Source: Companilactobacillus hulinensis (GTDB lineage Bacteria; Bacillota; Bacilli; Lactobacillales; Lactobacillaceae). Taken from it: 64,000 bases of DNA. The position numbers and the translations under genes are program-made. The DNA is taken from contig NZ_RHOO01000001.1 of the NCBI RefSeq assembly GCF_003946555.1, positions 62,001 through 126,000 of the forward strand. The letters run 5' to 3'. Within the stretch, counting starts at the first letter, position 1. Each line of letters begins with the position of its first letter. The notes under the pieces were generated by a model. That model was not told the DNA's origin. It ran no database searches and worked only from the letters and a program-made list of their open reading frames with translations. This document shows positions 17,741-25,523 of the stretch, in pieces.

Positions 17741-17892
17741 TTTGTTATTTCCTTTCGAGGAAGTACTTAGAGTATCGGGTGCGACCGGTGCTCTTTTTTT
17801 ATTTCTATATTGTACCAAAAAGGCGCTGTTTCAGAACCTATCGGTTCTAAAACAGCGCCTTTTGTTTAGAGACTTATGTCACAGCCTCTTTT
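16100..17892. mobile_element. IS1182-type insertion sequence downstream of ptsI
   Basis: The element is about 1.79 kb and is bounded by inverted ends AAAAGAGGCTGTGACATAAG, reading inward at 16100 on the left and at 17892 on the right. It carries one transposase, reading leftward. The exact end is uncertain by two bases because the flanks are A/T runs, and I see no clear target-site duplication. It sits in the gap between ptsI and the first SLAP gene. Confidence 0.88.
17820..17865. terminator. Hairpin in the IS leader
   Basis: AGGCGCTGTTT-x-AGAACC pairs with GGTTCT-x-AAACAGCGCCT across a four-base loop, with a T-run on both outgoing sides. It lies upstream of the transposase start, where IS elements often hold a structure that blocks read-in transcription from outside promoters. 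Confidence 0.7.
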
Positions 17893-17996
17893 TTGTACTC
17901 TTTGTCTATTGAATTGGTTTCTAATTATTTGTACCACGATTATCATGGTGTTATTTTAGCGTCGATTCAAATAATAATCGTGAGGCTAATGATAAT

Positions 17997-18515
17997 ATGA
18001 AAAAGAATTTATTTAAATCAATTACTATAGGATTAATGACGATTTCACCAGTATTATTAATGGGGGCAACTAACCTAGGCGAGATTACAGCTGATGCATC
18101 TGGAACACCTGAGAATCCTGAGGCTGATGTGAAATGTGCTTATATATCTGGCTATAGCGAGGCAGTTTATAATAGTAAAGGAGCTATTACCGAATACTTA
18201 CCACATGGAACTTCTTGGAGATTGGGTAAAGCAATCAGTATTCAAGGCAAGTATTATTTTGAAGTTGGAACAGATGAATATATTGACGGTGCAGATGGTG
18301 GTACTGATTGGTACACACCTTATTCTGGTACAGTTCGTGTAATGACCTCTCAACCAGCACCATTATATACAAAGTATGGAACTAAGATTATGAGCCGTGC
18401 TTTAGCATCCGGAACATATTGGCATAAAGATAGGGTGATCAACATTGGCGGAACTTCTTATATGAGAGTGGCAACTGATGAGTATGTTTGTGTATCAGAT
18501 GCAGCACCTGTTTAA
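17997..18515 (+). CDS. Secreted two-SLAP-domain protein
   Basis: Exported protein of 172 residues. A basic N-terminus and hydrophobic stretch (KSITIGLMTISPVLLMGA) form a signal peptide, with likely cleavage near ADA-SG. Two SLAP units follow at about residues 45-98 and 105-170. Each has the pattern of a Y-x-x-x-G strand, a central G-T-x-W segment and an end such as Y-x-R-V-A-T-D-E-Y-V. SLAP domains bind secondary cell-wall polymers, so this protein probably coats or attaches to the wall; no enzyme domain is seen. GTGAGG lies upstream. It is the first of four SLAP genes in 4.6 kb and is immediately downstream of the IS. Confidence 0.8.
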   Translation: MKKNLFKSITIGLMTISPVLLMGATNLGEITADASGTPENPEADVKCAYISGYSEAVYNSKGAITEYLPHGTSWRLGKAISIQGKYYFEVGTDEYIDGADGGTDWYTPYSGTVRVMTSQPAPLYTKYGTKIMSRALASGTYWHKDRVINIGGTSYMRVATDEYVCVSDAAPV

Positions 18516-18538
18516 AATTTAAAATTAGATGATAAGAT

Positions 18539-18569
18539 GCAAGTCTCGTGAGAGGCTTGTATTTTTTTA
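18539..18569 (+). terminator. Terminator after first SLAP gene
   Basis: CAAGTCTC (18540-18547) pairs with GAGGCTTG (18552-18559) over a GTGA loop, followed by a T-run. Confidence 0.85.
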
Positions 18570-18673
18570 AAATTTTTGCACAGCCATTGTAAACGGTCAC
18601 TATCCTCTGATACCATGAGAATATAATATAGTATTTCGATATTATAAAATTTGATAATTAGGGGAGAGTAATC

Positions 18674-19606
18674 GTGAAAAAATCTATCTTGGCTATTAGT
18701 TTGGCATTAATGGGAACCTTAGTAACTACCAGTGGTGTAGTGAATGCTTCGGAAAAAACATACACATTTGAGGCTGCTAAAACAATATTTGTGAAAAGCA
18801 CGTCAGATAAGAATGATGTTTATGAAATGAAGAATGGGAAAATTGTTAAGACTAATAGTAAAGTGGATGTTTACGATGATAAAGGCACTCCCAAGTATTG
18901 GAAAGTTAATAAAGTTAATGTAAATGGTAAGAATTGGTATCAAATTGCTGAAAACAAATATTTCAGTACTAAAGGTGCCGATGTGCTGGATGTAAGTAAA
19001 GAAACCGAGTCTAATCCTGATGAAATCAAGTATGCTAATTACACACCTGATCTACCTACTTACAATGGTAATGAAATAGTTTATATCGCTGCAGACGCTA
19101 AGTCAGATAGTATGTCGATTGACCTGTACAAAAATGTGAATGGCAAATTAGTTGATACTGGCAGAAGTGTAAATTCTGCCAAAGGATTCTCAACACAATA
19201 TTGGAAAGCTGATAAAGTTAATATTGGTGGACAAGATTGTTGGCAGGTTGGTGATAACTTGTACTTCAATTCACCACGAGTTGAAGTGTTGAATACAAAG
19301 TTAAATGATGCAGCAAGTGTTACTAATTATGGAAATTATCCAGATAGTAGTTCAAATTCTACATCAGATAGTGTTTCAAATGAGATCTTCTTAATTAATG
19401 CAAAAGGAGACTATGTTCCAGTTATGGCTTTGCAAAATGACGGGTCATTCACCAAGATATCCAATCGTGCCTTGATGAGCAATACTAACTGGAAGATTGA
19501 TAAGATCAGAAACCACAATGGTAAGATTTATGCTCGTGTCGCTACAAATGAATGGATCAATGTAACTGATTATGCCGTTCAAAATCAAAGAAATTATATC
19601 AATTAG
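18674..19606 (+). CDS. Secreted SLAP-like wall protein
   Basis: Exported protein of 310 residues with a GTG start preceded by GGGGAG. The signal peptide is KKSILAISLALMGTLVTTSG, with cleavage probably at VNA-SE. The mature part shows three related SLAP-like units. Two contain the phrase YWK-x-x-K-V-N followed by a W-Y/C-W-Q-I/V strand, and the last, at about residues 235-305, ends ARVATNEWINVTDY. No catalytic domain is visible. It most likely binds the cell wall non-covalently. It forms a single transcription unit closed by a terminator at 19620. The role is unknown beyond wall association. Confidence 0.75.
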   Translation: MKKSILAISLALMGTLVTTSGVVNASEKTYTFEAAKTIFVKSTSDKNDVYEMKNGKIVKTNSKVDVYDDKGTPKYWKVNKVNVNGKNWYQIAENKYFSTKGADVLDVSKETESNPDEIKYANYTPDLPTYNGNEIVYIAADAKSDSMSIDLYKNVNGKLVDTGRSVNSAKGFSTQYWKADKVNIGGQDCWQVGDNLYFNSPRVEVLNTKLNDAASVTNYGNYPDSSSNSTSDSVSNEIFLINAKGDYVPVMALQNDGSFTKISNRALMSNTNWKIDKIRNHNGKIYARVATNEWINVTDYAVQNQRNYIN

Positions 19607-19619
19607 ATTATTAAGCAGA

Positions 19620-19646
19620 AGTACATCTAAGGATGTGCTTTTTTTA
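19620..19646 (+). terminator. Terminator after second SLAP gene
   Basis: AGTACATC (19620-19627) pairs with GATGTGCT (19632-19639) over TAAG, followed by a T-run. Confidence 0.85.
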
Positions 19647-19708
19647 TTTTATATAAGTGTAAGGGCTTTCTTGATATAATATAATTAATTCGTTTTGGAG
19701 GAGTAAGG

Positions 19709-20383
19709 ATGATAAAAGCACTGATATTTGATATGGATGGTGTTGTTACAGACACTGAATATTATGATCATCAAGTCCAACTAGATTTTATAGAATCACT
19801 TGGTGGACATGCAACGGATGAAGAGACTGCAGGACTGATCGGTAAGTCATATGATGATTTTTACAATTCAATCAGTGAATTTTTACCTGGGACATATACG
19901 ACTGAAGAAGTTGAGGAAATGTTTGATAAGTTTTCTGAGGAAAAATATCGAGATCTTGATTATCGTCCATTATTCAGAGAGGACATTGTGGACGTATTGA
20001 AGTTTGCAAAGGCTAATAATGTCAAATTAGCAATGGCGTCATCTTCGACTAAAAAGCATGTTGAGGAGGTTCTGGAACAATGTGGAATACTGAATTACTT
20101 TGATGTCATCATCAGTGGTGAAATGTTTGAGAGTAGTAAACCCAATCCAGATATTTATTTGTATACTTTAAAAGAATTGGACGTATCAGCAAAAGAAGCA
20201 GTTACTGTTGAAGATTCATATTATGGGATTAAAGCAGCCACTAGCGCTGGTATTTATACTTTTGGATATCGTGAGACCAGGTTGCCAGTTGATCAAAGTA
20301 GAGCTGATAAAATGATTGATGGAATGACTGATTTGCTTGATGAACTACGACGGTATCGTAGTAAAGATAAGGGTAGCCTGTAA
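19709..20383 (+). CDS. HAD family hydrolase, beta-phosphoglucomutase-like
   Basis: Cytosolic HAD subfamily IA enzyme of 224 residues. Motif I is FDMDGVVTDTE with the Asp nucleophile and the +2 Asp. Motif II lies in AMASSSTKKHVEE, motif III includes the lysine in SSKPNPDIY, and motif IV is VEDSYYGIKAA. The small helical cap and these motifs place it with beta-phosphoglucomutases and sugar-phosphate phosphatases. A mutase would keep a suitable general acid two residues after the nucleophile, which is present, but phosphatases share this. GGAGG is upstream. It lies between wall-protein genes with no sugar operon around it, so the substrate is undecided. Confidence 0.87.
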   Translation: MIKALIFDMDGVVTDTEYYDHQVQLDFIESLGGHATDEETAGLIGKSYDDFYNSISEFLPGTYTTEEVEEMFDKFSEEKYRDLDYRPLFREDIVDVLKFAKANNVKLAMASSSTKKHVEEVLEQCGILNYFDVIISGEMFESSKPNPDIYLYTLKELDVSAKEAVTVEDSYYGIKAATSAGIYTFGYRETRLPVDQSRADKMIDGMTDLLDELRRYRSKDKGSL

Positions 20384-20397
20384 GATAAAATATTTTA

Positions 20398-20453
20398 TGT
20401 AAACGAATTGTAACCGAAATGTCACCCTATGTAATGTTTTCGCGCGTTATAGT
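20398..20453 (+). promoter_or_regulatory. Tandem WalR-like repeats and -10 of the glucosaminidase gene
   Basis: TGTAAA (20398), TGTAAC (20409) and TGTCAC (20420) are spaced by exactly 11 bases, and a fourth unit TGTAAT begins at 20430. This fits TGTWAH-N5-TGTWAH, the WalR site form, with one mismatch in the third unit. A -10-like TATAGT lies at 20448-20453 without a good -35, as expected for an activated promoter. Confidence 0.55.
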
Positions 20454-20482
20454 TGACGTGAAGATATTAGGGGAGTATTAAA

Positions 20483-21454
20483 ATGAATAAAAAAGTATTA
20501 TTAACGAGTGCTACTATTTTGGGAATCGTAGCTATGAGCTCAACTACCATGGCATCTGCCGCAAGTAATTCAGGAATTATAGCTGGACCAGAAGTAGATA
20601 AATCGGATCCAACAGTTGCAAGTTTTTCAGAATTAAATACAAATTTGAATCCAAACTCTAGTGAAAAGGCAATTGTCCAAGCAACTAATAACTATGCTAG
20701 TCCTGCCGAACAACAAGCATTCTTAAGTAAAGCTGTGCCAATAGCTCAGCAAGTCGCAAAGAAATATAATATTTATGCATCTGTCATGCTAGCTCAAGCA
20801 ATTAATGAGAGTGGCTGGGGTAAGTCAGGACTTTCTACTGCAACGAATAATTTATTCGGAATTAAGGGAAGCTATAATGGAGCTACTTACACCGTCTCGA
20901 CTAGGGAATGGAGCAGTTCAAAGGGATATTACTATATATATTCCAACTTTAGTAAGTATCCAAGTTATTATGAGTCATTTGATGACAATGGAAATAAACT
21001 TCGCAATGGTGTTGCATGGAACCACTCATACTATAGTGGCACTTGGAAGGAAAATACTTCATCGTATAAGGATGCGACTGCATGGTTACAGGGAAGATAT
21101 GCTACAGAGCCTAATTATTCTGCAATTTTGAATAATACTATTCAAAATTATAATTTGACTCAGTATGATATTTCTACAAACGCAAACAGCAATCATAATG
21201 ATTCAAACAATAAATCACCTGAGACAAATGGTGGAAGCACTGACGAGGTGCAACAAACAGGAACTGTTCGTGTGAATTACGCTCCGTATGCTAATATCTA
21301 TGATAACAATGGTAAATTGGTTAGAAATCGAGCATTATCTAATCATTCAAATTGGTATTTTAATAAAACTAAAACAGACTCAAATGGTGTAGTTTGGTAC
21401 CATGTTGCCACTACCGAGTGGGTTAGTGCTAATAAAGTAAATTTAATCAAATAA
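20483..21454 (+). CDS. Secreted N-acetylglucosaminidase (GH73) with SLAP domain
   Basis: Peptidoglycan hydrolase of 323 residues. The signal peptide spans about residues 1-26 (cleavage near ASA-AS). A GH73/FlgJ-like glucosaminidase domain spans about 72-228, with the catalytic-type Glu109 in AINESGWGKS and the LFGIKGSYNG motif. A polar linker of Asn/Ser follows, and one SLAP unit at about 253-322 (NHSNWYFNKTK ... WYHVATTEWV) attaches it to the wall. It would cut GlcNAc-MurNAc bonds during growth or cell separation. GGGGAG precedes the ATG. The promoter has direct repeats resembling WalR sites, which fits the usual control of wall hydrolases. A strong terminator shared with the convergent SLAP gene follows. 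Confidence 0.92.
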   Translation: MNKKVLLTSATILGIVAMSSTTMASAASNSGIIAGPEVDKSDPTVASFSELNTNLNPNSSEKAIVQATNNYASPAEQQAFLSKAVPIAQQVAKKYNIYASVMLAQAINESGWGKSGLSTATNNLFGIKGSYNGATYTVSTREWSSSKGYYYIYSNFSKYPSYYESFDDNGNKLRNGVAWNHSYYSGTWKENTSSYKDATAWLQGRYATEPNYSAILNNTIQNYNLTQYDISTNANSNHNDSNNKSPETNGGSTDEVQQTGTVRVNYAPYANIYDNNGKLVRNRALSNHSNWYFNKTKTDSNGVVWYHVATTEWVSANKVNLIK

Positions 21455-21456
21455 CA

Positions 21457-21498
21457 AACAAAGGGATGCATCTCAAATTGAAGATGCATCCCTTGTTT
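21457..21498. terminator. Bidirectional terminator between convergent SLAP genes
   Basis: GGGATGCATCT (21463-21473) pairs with AGATGCATCCC (21482-21492). The stem extends with AAACAA/TTGTTT outside one bulged A. Confidence 0.9.
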
Positions 21499-21508
21499 AA
21501 TTCAATTA

Positions 21509-22570
21509 TTATTTAACATCTGTAGCAAAGTATGGTTCATAAGTTGCGTTCGTATAGACGCTCTCAGCCTGTGTATTGAAGGCATTAGCTGGAAGCCATC
21601 TATTACTATCGACTTTGAAGAAATACTTACCTTGATTGTTTTTGACGACTTGATAGACAGTGAATTGTGAACCAGCACCATACGGATTAGATACATATGT
21701 ATTAGTACTGTTGTCATAGAAGTTTCGTGGTGCGGTACTTGTAATTTGGAAAGTGTTTTGATTGTTCTTTTCTTGCGGATCCTGATTGTTGACGACTGTT
21801 CCAGAAGCATTTCCGACCGTCATAGAACTTTCAGCAATCCATTGATTTGTAGCGACACGATAATAAGTTTCACCATCAACAACTTTTTTAGCACTCAACT
21901 TCCAAGCTGTGCCGTAACTGAAACTATTTTGAGTTATATTACCATTGTTGTCATAAGAATATGTTCCGTATTTGGTAATTGTGCCAACATAACCTGGAGT
22001 CGAAACTATATTAGTGTTGTTAGTTGTTGTACTTGCTTGTGGTTGAGCAGGTTTACCAACTTGAATGAATCCAGCTTCGACCCATTGGTTTGTAGCAACG
22101 CGGTAGTATGTGTTTCCGTTCGTAACTTTCTTAGCACTGACTTTCCAAGAAGTGTAATTGCCTAAGTATTTACCGGTACTGTTACCATTATTATCAACGA
22201 TTGTGGCTCCACCTTTTAGAATGGTTCCAATATATCCAGGAGTCTTGATCGTTGTGCTGCTATTGGATGTTGTTGATACGCTTTGACCAGTGATATTGAG
22301 CGATGAGGCTTTGACCCATTCATTAGTAGCAACTTTGTAATAGGCAACACCGTTGATACTCTTTTGTGATCCTAGTTTCCAGGAAGTGAAGTTTCCTAAT
22401 ATACGATTGTTGATAACATTTCCGTTACCATCAACTAATGTTCCACCATTTCGTCTGACCGTGCCGACTAAGTTAGAACTAGCGTTAACATTTTGCGATG
22501 TATTGTTCATGGCTGATGTAGCAAGTAACAATGCTGCTGCAGCTCCGAGTATCATCGAATTGTTCTTCAT
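21509..22570 (-). CDS. Secreted protein with four SLAP units
   Basis: Exported wall-binding protein of 353 residues. The signal peptide MKNNSMILGAAAALLLATSA ends near VNA-SS. Four SLAP units follow, at roughly residues 34-95, 108-170, 188-250 and 268-345. The first three are close copies: each starts V/I-G-T-V/I, has G-N-x-T-S-W-K or a close variant in the middle, and ends with Y-Y-R/K-V-A-T-N-Q/E-W. The fourth is diverged. Ser/Thr/Asn-rich linkers separate them. No enzyme domain is present, so a structural or attachment role is likely. GGAGG lies 11 bases before the ATG. It converges on the glucosaminidase gene. Confidence 0.85.
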   Translation of the reverse strand: MKNNSMILGAAAALLLATSAMNNTSQNVNASSNLVGTVRRNGGTLVDGNGNVINNRILGNFTSWKLGSQKSINGVAYYKVATNEWVKASSLNITGQSVSTTSNSSTTIKTPGYIGTILKGGATIVDNNGNSTGKYLGNYTSWKVSAKKVTNGNTYYRVATNQWVEAGFIQVGKPAQPQASTTTNNTNIVSTPGYVGTITKYGTYSYDNNGNITQNSFSYGTAWKLSAKKVVDGETYYRVATNQWIAESSMTVGNASGTVVNNQDPQEKNNQNTFQITSTAPRNFYDNSTNTYVSNPYGAGSQFTVYQVVKNNQGKYFFKVDSNRWLPANAFNTQAESVYTNATYEPYFATDVK

Positions 22571-22701
22571 AACTATGGTGCCTCCTAAATTTCTCTTACT
22601 ACTATTGTAGTTGTTTGATTAGAGACCAATCTTAGTTGAAGGTGTTCTTATCAATTTCTTAACAGAGATTTGACTTCGATAGAAGATAATTACATGTGAT
22701 A

Positions 22702-22736
22702 TTTTTATGAAAATTACAGAGTTGCTTTCATAAAAA
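22702..22736. repeat. Inverted repeat in the 548-bp rtpR upstream region
   Basis: TTTTTATGAAA (22702-22712) and TTTCATAAAAA (22726-22736) are perfect inverted copies. A 12-bp palindrome TCAAGTACTTGA follows at 22820-22831. Apart from these and the rtpR promoter near 23036, the AT-rich gap from 22571 to 23118 shows no gene or riboswitch. Confidence 0.45.
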
Positions 22737-23035
22737 TTTGATGGATAGTAATTTAATCATCAGAATGTTCAAGATTAAGTCAAGCATATTTCATGTTTTT
22801 TTGTTGAGAAAATTTGATGTCAAGTACTTGAAATGTGACAAAATATGTTAATTAAATTTGTCATTGCTTATCAAGTTATAAACATATTAGAATGGTAATT
22901 GCGGATTTAAAAAAACTTAAATGAATTAGATTGAATCAAAATTTAATTCCAAAAAAAAATTAAAATGAAAACAGATTTATAAATGTCCTAATTGACGGTG
23001 GTTCCAGCCTTCAAAAACAGGTTCAGTCGTTTCAC

Positions 23036-23091
23036 TTACCAACTACCACATCTTGTTATATAATCTCAATTGAGATACCATATATTGTGTT
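23036..23091 (+). promoter_or_regulatory. rtpR promoter with tandem NrdR-like boxes
   Basis: A -35 TTACCA (23036-23041) and a -10 TATAAT (23059-23064) are 17 bases apart. Two similar 16-bp sites, TACCACATCTTGTTAT (23044-23059) and TACCATATATTGTGTT (23076-23091), agree at 12 positions. They are exactly 32 bp apart, as in known NrdR box pairs. The second reads ACACAATATATGG on the other strand, close to the NrdR consensus. A perfect palindrome ATCTCAATTGAGAT (23063-23076) lies between them at the transcription start. Confidence 0.72.
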
Positions 23092-23118
23092 GTAAAGAAA
23101 TAATTGGAGTGAAGCAAT

Positions 23119-25362
23119 ATGATGAACTTATTAAAAAAGATTACGTTAGATGATAAATTTATTGAAGATGTTAAGGCAACAGTTAAGCCTCACTGGGGCG
23201 AACTAGGATGGGTCACATACAAGCGTACATACGCTCGTTGGATTCCTGAATTAGGTCGTACCGAAAATTGGTCCGAAACAGTTAAGCGTGTGGTTGAAGG
23301 TAATATTAATCTTGATCCTCGTTTGAAAGATGACTCATTAACAGATAAACAATATCAAGGCTTGATCAAAGAAGCCCAAGAATTATACAAGTTAGTTTAT
23401 GGATTAGCAGCTACACCATCAGGTAGAAACTTATGGATCTCTGGTACTGAGTATCAGGATCGTAATGGGGATGCTTTGAATAATTGCTGGTTTATTGCAA
23501 TTAGACCACAAAAATATGGTGATAGTCACATTGTTCCTAGTTATTTAGCTAAGGATCAAGTAGCTGTCTCTATGCCATTCTCATTCATGTTTGATCAATT
23601 GATGAAGGGTGGCGGCGTTGGATTCTCCGTTGTTCCTGACAATATGAAGAAGATGCCAGTTGTTGATAAGAAGGTTAACTTAACTGTCTTAATTAGCAAA
23701 TCTAGTGCTTCATACGACGATTCAATCGCTGCAGGTGCAATTGATCGTGAAGACTACTTAAAGGATCACGATATTGCTGACGTTCGTTTCTACAAGCTTC
23801 CAGATACACGTGAAGGTTGGGTAATTGCCAACGCCAATATGATCGATGCTCATTTCAAGTCAACTAATGTTGATGATTATGATGATGTTGTATTGGATAT
23901 TACAGATATCAGAGCTAAGGGTGCTAAGATCAAGGGCTTCGGTGGTACTGCATCAGGTCCTGTTCCGTTGATTGAGATGTTCTATGATATTAATGATGTA
24001 TTGAATGGTGCTGTCGGCAAACAATTAACATCAGTTGACGGTACTGATATGGGTAATTTGATCGGTAAAACAGTTGTTGCTGGTAACGTTCGTCGCTCAG
24101 CTGAGTTAGCACTTGGTGGTGCTACAGATAATGACTTCATTACTATGAAACAAGATCAAAAGAAGTTATACCATCATCGTTGGGCATCAAACAACAGTGT
24201 TTCGGTTGATTCTAAGTTCAATGAATATCAACCAATCGCTGATTCAATTGTCCACAATGGTGAACCAGGAATTGTTAACCTTGAGTTGTCACGTAACTAC
24301 GGACGTATTGCTGATGGTTATCAACCTGGAATTGACGATGCTGTTGAAGGAACAAACCCTTGTGGTGAAATTTCTCTAAGCAATGGTGAACCATGTAATT
24401 TATTCGAATTATTCCCAGTTATTGCTGAGAAGCAAGGCTGGAGTTTGGATGAAGCTTTTGGTTTGGCTGCTAGATATACTAAGCGTGTTACATTCAGCAG
24501 TTATGACTGGGAAGTTTCACGTAAGGCAATTGCTAAGAATCGTCGTATCGGTGTTTCAATGTCTGGTATTCAAGATTGGATCTTAAATACATTTGGTAAT
24601 CGTGTTGTTACAGGATTTGAAGACGCCAAAGACGAAAAGGGCGTAGCTTATAAGAAACCAATTTATGACCCAAGAATCGTTAAAGAATTTGATAGTTTGT
24701 ATCATTCAGTTGTTAAGGCTGATGAAGATTATTCAAATGAATTACACTGCAATACTTCTATCAAACACACAACCGTCAAACCATCAGGTACCGTTGCTAA
24801 ATTAGCTGGTGTGTCAGAAGGTATGCATTTCCACTACGCTGGCTACTTGATTCAAAGAATCAGATTCCAAGATAGTGATCCATTGCTTCCTGCATTGAAA
24901 GCATGTGGTTACAAGATTGAACCTGATGTTTATACAAAGCATACAATGTGTGTTGAGTTCCCAGTTAAGGCTGTCAACGCTGACAATCCTAACTTTGCAT
25001 CAGCTGGTAATGTATCGATTGCTGAACAATTCGCTACACAAGCATTCTTGCAAACATATTGGTCAGATAATGCGGTAAGTTGTACCGTTACATTCCAACC
25101 TGATGAAGCTGATGAAATTGCACCATTAATGTATCAATACAGACACATTACAAAGTCAACATCATTACTACCTTACAGTGGTGGTGAGTTCAAACAAGCT
25201 CCTAAGGAACCAATTAATAAGAAGATTTATTCAGAACGTGAATCAATGATCAGTGGAAATGTCGCAAAGGTATTTGCTGAGATGAATGATAATCACGATA
25301 AGAAGGGAATCGAATTAGTTGATCAATCTGACTGCGAAAGCGGAGCTTGCCCAATTAAGTAA
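23119..25362 (+). CDS. rtpR: Adenosylcobalamin-dependent ribonucleoside-triphosphate reductase (class II)
   Basis: Converts ribonucleoside triphosphates to deoxy forms for DNA synthesis, with coenzyme B12 generating a thiyl radical and no need for oxygen or a small subunit. The 747-residue monomer is close to the L. leichmannii enzyme. The substrate-reducing cysteines are Cys123 (ALNNCWF) and Cys426, with the thiyl radical residue Cys415 in GTNPCGEIS and 11 residues between the last two as in the known enzyme. The C-terminal shuttle pair is Cys739 and Cys744 (SDCESGACPIK). It is a single gene with GGAG upstream and a strong terminator. Tandem NrdR-like boxes flank its -10, suggesting control by dNTP/ATP sensing. 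No cobalamin riboswitch is seen. Confidence 0.97.
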   Translation: MMNLLKKITLDDKFIEDVKATVKPHWGELGWVTYKRTYARWIPELGRTENWSETVKRVVEGNINLDPRLKDDSLTDKQYQGLIKEAQELYKLVYGLAATPSGRNLWISGTEYQDRNGDALNNCWFIAIRPQKYGDSHIVPSYLAKDQVAVSMPFSFMFDQLMKGGGVGFSVVPDNMKKMPVVDKKVNLTVLISKSSASYDDSIAAGAIDREDYLKDHDIADVRFYKLPDTREGWVIANANMIDAHFKSTNVDDYDDVVLDITDIRAKGAKIKGFGGTASGPVPLIEMFYDINDVLNGAVGKQLTSVDGTDMGNLIGKTVVAGNVRRSAELALGGATDNDFITMKQDQKKLYHHRWASNNSVSVDSKFNEYQPIADSIVHNGEPGIVNLELSRNYGRIADGYQPGIDDAVEGTNPCGEISLSNGEPCNLFELFPVIAEKQGWSLDEAFGLAARYTKRVTFSSYDWEVSRKAIAKNRRIGVSMSGIQDWILNTFGNRVVTGFEDAKDEKGVAYKKPIYDPRIVKEFDSLYHSVVKADEDYSNELHCNTSIKHTTVKPSGTVAKLAGVSEGMHFHYAGYLIQRIRFQDSDPLLPALKACGYKIEPDVYTKHTMCVEFPVKAVNADNPNFASAGNVSIAEQFATQAFLQTYWSDNAVSCTVTFQPDEADEIAPLMYQYRHITKSTSLLPYSGGEFKQAPKEPINKKIYSERESMISGNVAKVFAEMNDNHDKKGIELVDQSDCESGACPIK

Positions 25363-25373
25363 TTAATATTTTC

Positions 25374-25408
25374 AAGACCTTATTCAAAATGAATAGGGTC
25401 TTTTTTAT
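25374..25408 (+). terminator. Terminator after rtpR
   Basis: A 12-bp stem, AAGACCTTATTC (25374-25385) with GAATAGGGTCTT (25391-25402), has a five-base loop and is followed by a T-run. Confidence 0.92.
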
Positions 25409-25418
25409 TTTCATTAAA

Positions 25419-25452
25419 TTTACATTGAATGAAAATTTACATAAAATTTACA
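25419..25452 (+). promoter_or_regulatory. Pho-box-like direct repeats upstream of the ugp-type operon
   Basis: TTTACA occurs at 25419, 25436 and 25447. The last two are separated by exactly five bases, which fits the PhoP site form TTHACA-N5-TTHACA; the first is 17 bases from the second. They lie about 70-105 bases before the operon start codon. Phosphate control of a glycerophosphate transporter would make sense but is an inference. Confidence 0.45.
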
Positions 25453-25523
25453 ATAAATAAAAAAGAAATATACATCTATACCGCATACTAATCTGTATCG
25501 AAAAATATATATGGGGTGAAGAA

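Noticed and set aside
22571-23118. Cobalamin riboswitch before the B12-dependent reductase gene
   Set aside because: I looked for the conserved B12-box and GC-rich core and found none; the region is AT-rich and the visible control sites are NrdR-like.
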